A stretch of 64,000 nt of DNA from Acidobacteriota bacterium (GTDB lineage: Bacteria > Acidobacteriota > Blastocatellia > Pyrinomonadales > Pyrinomonadaceae): assembly GCA_019639195.1 (NCBI GenBank), contig JAHBSI010000003.1:372001-436000 (forward strand). Direction: 5' to 3'. Positions within the stretch are counted from its first letter, which is position 1, and each line of letters starts with the position of its first letter. Below are positions 62,560 through 64,000 of this stretch, in pieces. Both the position numbers and the translations under genes were made by a program. The notes under the pieces were generated by a model. The model was given only the letters and a program-made list of their open reading frames with translations, searched no databases and was not told the origin of the DNA.

Positions 62560-64000
62560 CTTACCTTTTTGAAAATGTCAGGCCGTTGGGCAATTTTCGC
62601 GGCCAAATCCTCCTTATAGTGCCAAAACCAGACTTCATCGCCCTTAGCGATGATCAATTGCCGTTGATCGTGGTCGCGCTTGCGCACTTCAGGATCGTCG
62701 TGCGGAGTGCCATCGCAAAAAACCCAAACTCGCGGCTCATAGTAGAAGTCGGGCTGACAATATATGCCGTCCAATCTTTTCTGTGCGAAGTCCGGTAGTC
62801 GTATACCCTGATCGTAAAGGTGCTTTATGAAAACGCGCTCGGTAGATGAATTTTGATCGAGATTATCCATCATGAATTCGAAATGCTCATCGTAATCACG
62901 AAACGCAGGATTAGACTGAATTTCCAGCGTCGAAATTTTCAGTTTTTCGAGTGCGTCGCGTATAAGTGAACGATCAATGATCTTATGATCGCGCTGGTTG
63001 AAGTAGCTTAATAGATCGTCATAAGAGGCCGGTGCCCGATATGAATCGTCGTCAAAGCGGCAGATCGTAGCAGCCTTCTCGATCGTAGTTCTGAAAACCG
63101 CCAAACTCTGCACAAACTGGGAAAGGATACCGAGGTTCCCTTCCGCGGCTTCGTACAAGAGTATGTTTGGAGCCTCCGGATCACCCATTGCCATGACACC
63201 TATCTCATTGGGTTCAATCTGAAATATCTCTTCAATGGCTCGTTTTATCGCGTACTGAAGAGTTACCACTCCGGCCGGCTGTAGACCGAGAGCTGCGATT
63301 GGCTCAATATAGAGGGCGTCGGCGACATTCGAAGTAAAGAGTTTTACAAGTCTAAATTCTTCCTGTATTCGCGCATCGGCCTCTGGCATCGAGCTGTCCC
63401 AATCTCCGGAAATCAGGCCAATAGGAAATCCGTTGATTTTTTGTGACCGCCATTTTGTATTGAGATGTACCAGTCGGGCCGCGGGGATATATCTGAGATT
63501 GAGCAGGTGTGCCTTGCTTGAGAAGACCGCGGCCCTTGCTACGCGGCCGACATCTCCGCCGTCAATCGTGAAGAATGTTTCGATCTCAAAACCCTTGGAA
63601 ACGCGTTCTTCTTCCTCGCAGGATATGCGATCAATGGGCTCGGCGCGCGATTCGGTCATTTCCAAAAGATCGTGAAAATGAATCTTGTTAGCATTGTCAT
63701 GGAGGCTTTCTCCGGAAAATGGACAGATTTCCAAATCTATTTCTTCGCCTCTCAAAAAGTATCCCGACTTCTTACTAACCTTCGCCTCTTGCAGATTCGA
63801 TTCAGCGTCCTGGATTATCATCTGTGAGATCTTGAATTTGCGACCACTATGATAAAGAACATTAAGCGGGCCAAATTCGCGCAGTGCCAGATGCCTCGGA
63901 CGCGAGATAAAGTCACCGCCGGATGTGCCAATCGGTACAAAGACACGCAGCGGTAGACGGGTAAAATTGTACCCAGGCAAAAAGCCTTCTGAGGCGAGAT
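62556..64000 (-). CDS. DUF1998 helicase C-terminal part with nuclease-like tail (5' end outside window)
   Basis: The visible ~480 residues are the C-terminal part of a larger protein. The frame is open to the window edge (LASEGFLPGYNFTRL), and the TTG at 63980 is not a real start. The segment FLPGYNFTRLP...SRPRHLALREFG...LYHSGRKFKI is the start of a DUF1998 (MZB) region, with LEICPFSG and ISCEEEERVSKGFE as its cysteine positions. The last 90 residues (QPDFYYE..VWVFCDGTPHDD...HDQRQLIIAKGDEVW) resemble a Vsr/PD-(D/E)XK fold. Upstream a DEAD/DEAH helicase is expected. Confidence 0.75.
   Translation of the reverse strand, partial: LASEGFLPGYNFTRLPLRVFVPIGTSGGDFISRPRHLALREFGPLNVLYHSGRKFKISQMIIQDAESNLQEAKVSKKSGYFLRGEEIDLEICPFSGESLHDNANKIHFHDLLEMTESRAEPIDRISCEEEERVSKGFEIETFFTIDGGDVGRVARAAVFSSKAHLLNLRYIPAARLVHLNTKWRSQKINGFPIGLISGDWDSSMPEADARIQEEFRLVKLFTSNVADALYIEPIAALGLQPAGVVTLQYAIKRAIEEIFQIEPNEIGVMAMGDPEAPNILLYEAAEGNLGILSQFVQSLAVFRTTIEKAATICRFDDDSYRAPASYDDLLSYFNQRDHKIIDRSLIRDALEKLKISTLEIQSNPAFRDYDEHFEFMMDNLDQNSSTERVFIKHLYDQGIRLPDFAQKRLDGIYCQPDFYYEPRVWVFCDGTPHDDPEVRKRDHDQRQLIIAKGDEVWFWHYKEDLAAKIAQRPDIFKKVR

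Noticed and set aside
63978..63980. TTG at 63980 as the start of the DUF1998 protein
   Set aside because: The frame continues upstream to the window edge and the segment before it (FLPGYNF) belongs to the DUF1998 domain, so the gene is cut by the window.

Overview
The window looks like a moderately GC-rich Gram-negative chromosome. The best guess is Acidobacteriota (Blastocatellia/Pyrinomonadales-like), from the Oar-type TonB receptor, the succinylase-type lysine genes, the TM0106-type nuclease-helicase and a non-proteobacterial (clade II) nitrous oxide reductase cluster. That placement is inference; no rRNA gene is present to confirm it.

Core part (1-40.3 kb). A TonB-dependent receptor cut by the window edge is followed by a lysine/aspartate-family cluster (dapB, dapA, a lipoprotein, dapD, an RNB-family RNase, a CsbD-like peptide, a class I aminotransferase, asd), a BrnT/BrnA toxin-antitoxin pair and purine genes (purB, purS, purQ). 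Next come a GHMP kinase, a DedA protein, a ROK protein, a secreted LecA-like-domain protein and a large RecB-nuclease/helicase. From 21.0 to 32.7 kb there is a nitrous oxide respiration locus. An iron-sulfur flavoprotein, a Rieske protein, a DUF2231-like membrane protein, a cytochrome b and a pentahaem cytochrome c form an electron-delivery module. It runs straight into nosZ (clade II, Sec/lipoprotein-type leader), a membrane protein, nosD, nosF, nosL and nosY. YwiC-like, PdxH-like and hemerythrin genes, a tandem Usp protein, an NtrC-type regulator and a hybrid PAS histidine kinase follow. A perfect Crp/Fnr-like palindrome lies between pdxH and the hemerythrin gene.

Transition (40.3-42.6 kb). 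This stretch holds a broken XRE-type regulator, several small AT-rich unknown genes (possibly immunity genes) and the 3' part of a tRNA-Thr(UGU) gene without its 5' half. The tRNA fragment marks one end of an integrated element that extends rightwards. Inverted repeats and a tyrosine recombinase follow directly.

Genomic island (about 42.58 kb to beyond 64 kb). It is packed with defence-type genes: a GHKL (MORC/MutL-like) ATPase fused to a PD-(D/E)XK domain; an ImmA/IrrE protease with an XRE repressor; and, divergent from them behind a near-consensus promoter with repeated operator-like half-sites, a five-gene operon. That operon encodes a ubiquitin-like protein, an E2-like protein without any cysteine, a JAB-E1 fusion, a DUF3892 protein and a GIY-YIG-type protein. 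A pPIWI-associated-nuclease-like protein and an AlbA_2/Schlafen-type protein follow on the same strand. On the opposite strand a translationally coupled, DISARM-like operon enters from the right edge: a DUF1998 helicase with a C-terminal nuclease-like domain (cut by the window), an SNF2 helicase and an Eco57I-type methylase. Downstream of it are a HEPN (RX4H) protein, a small CxxC protein and a PD-(D/E)XK-like protein.

The most interesting system is the ubiquitin-like operon. Its E1 and JAB active sites look intact, while the E2 has no cysteine and the Ubl has no Gly-Gly tail. This points to non-thioester conjugation chemistry tied to a nuclease-type partner.
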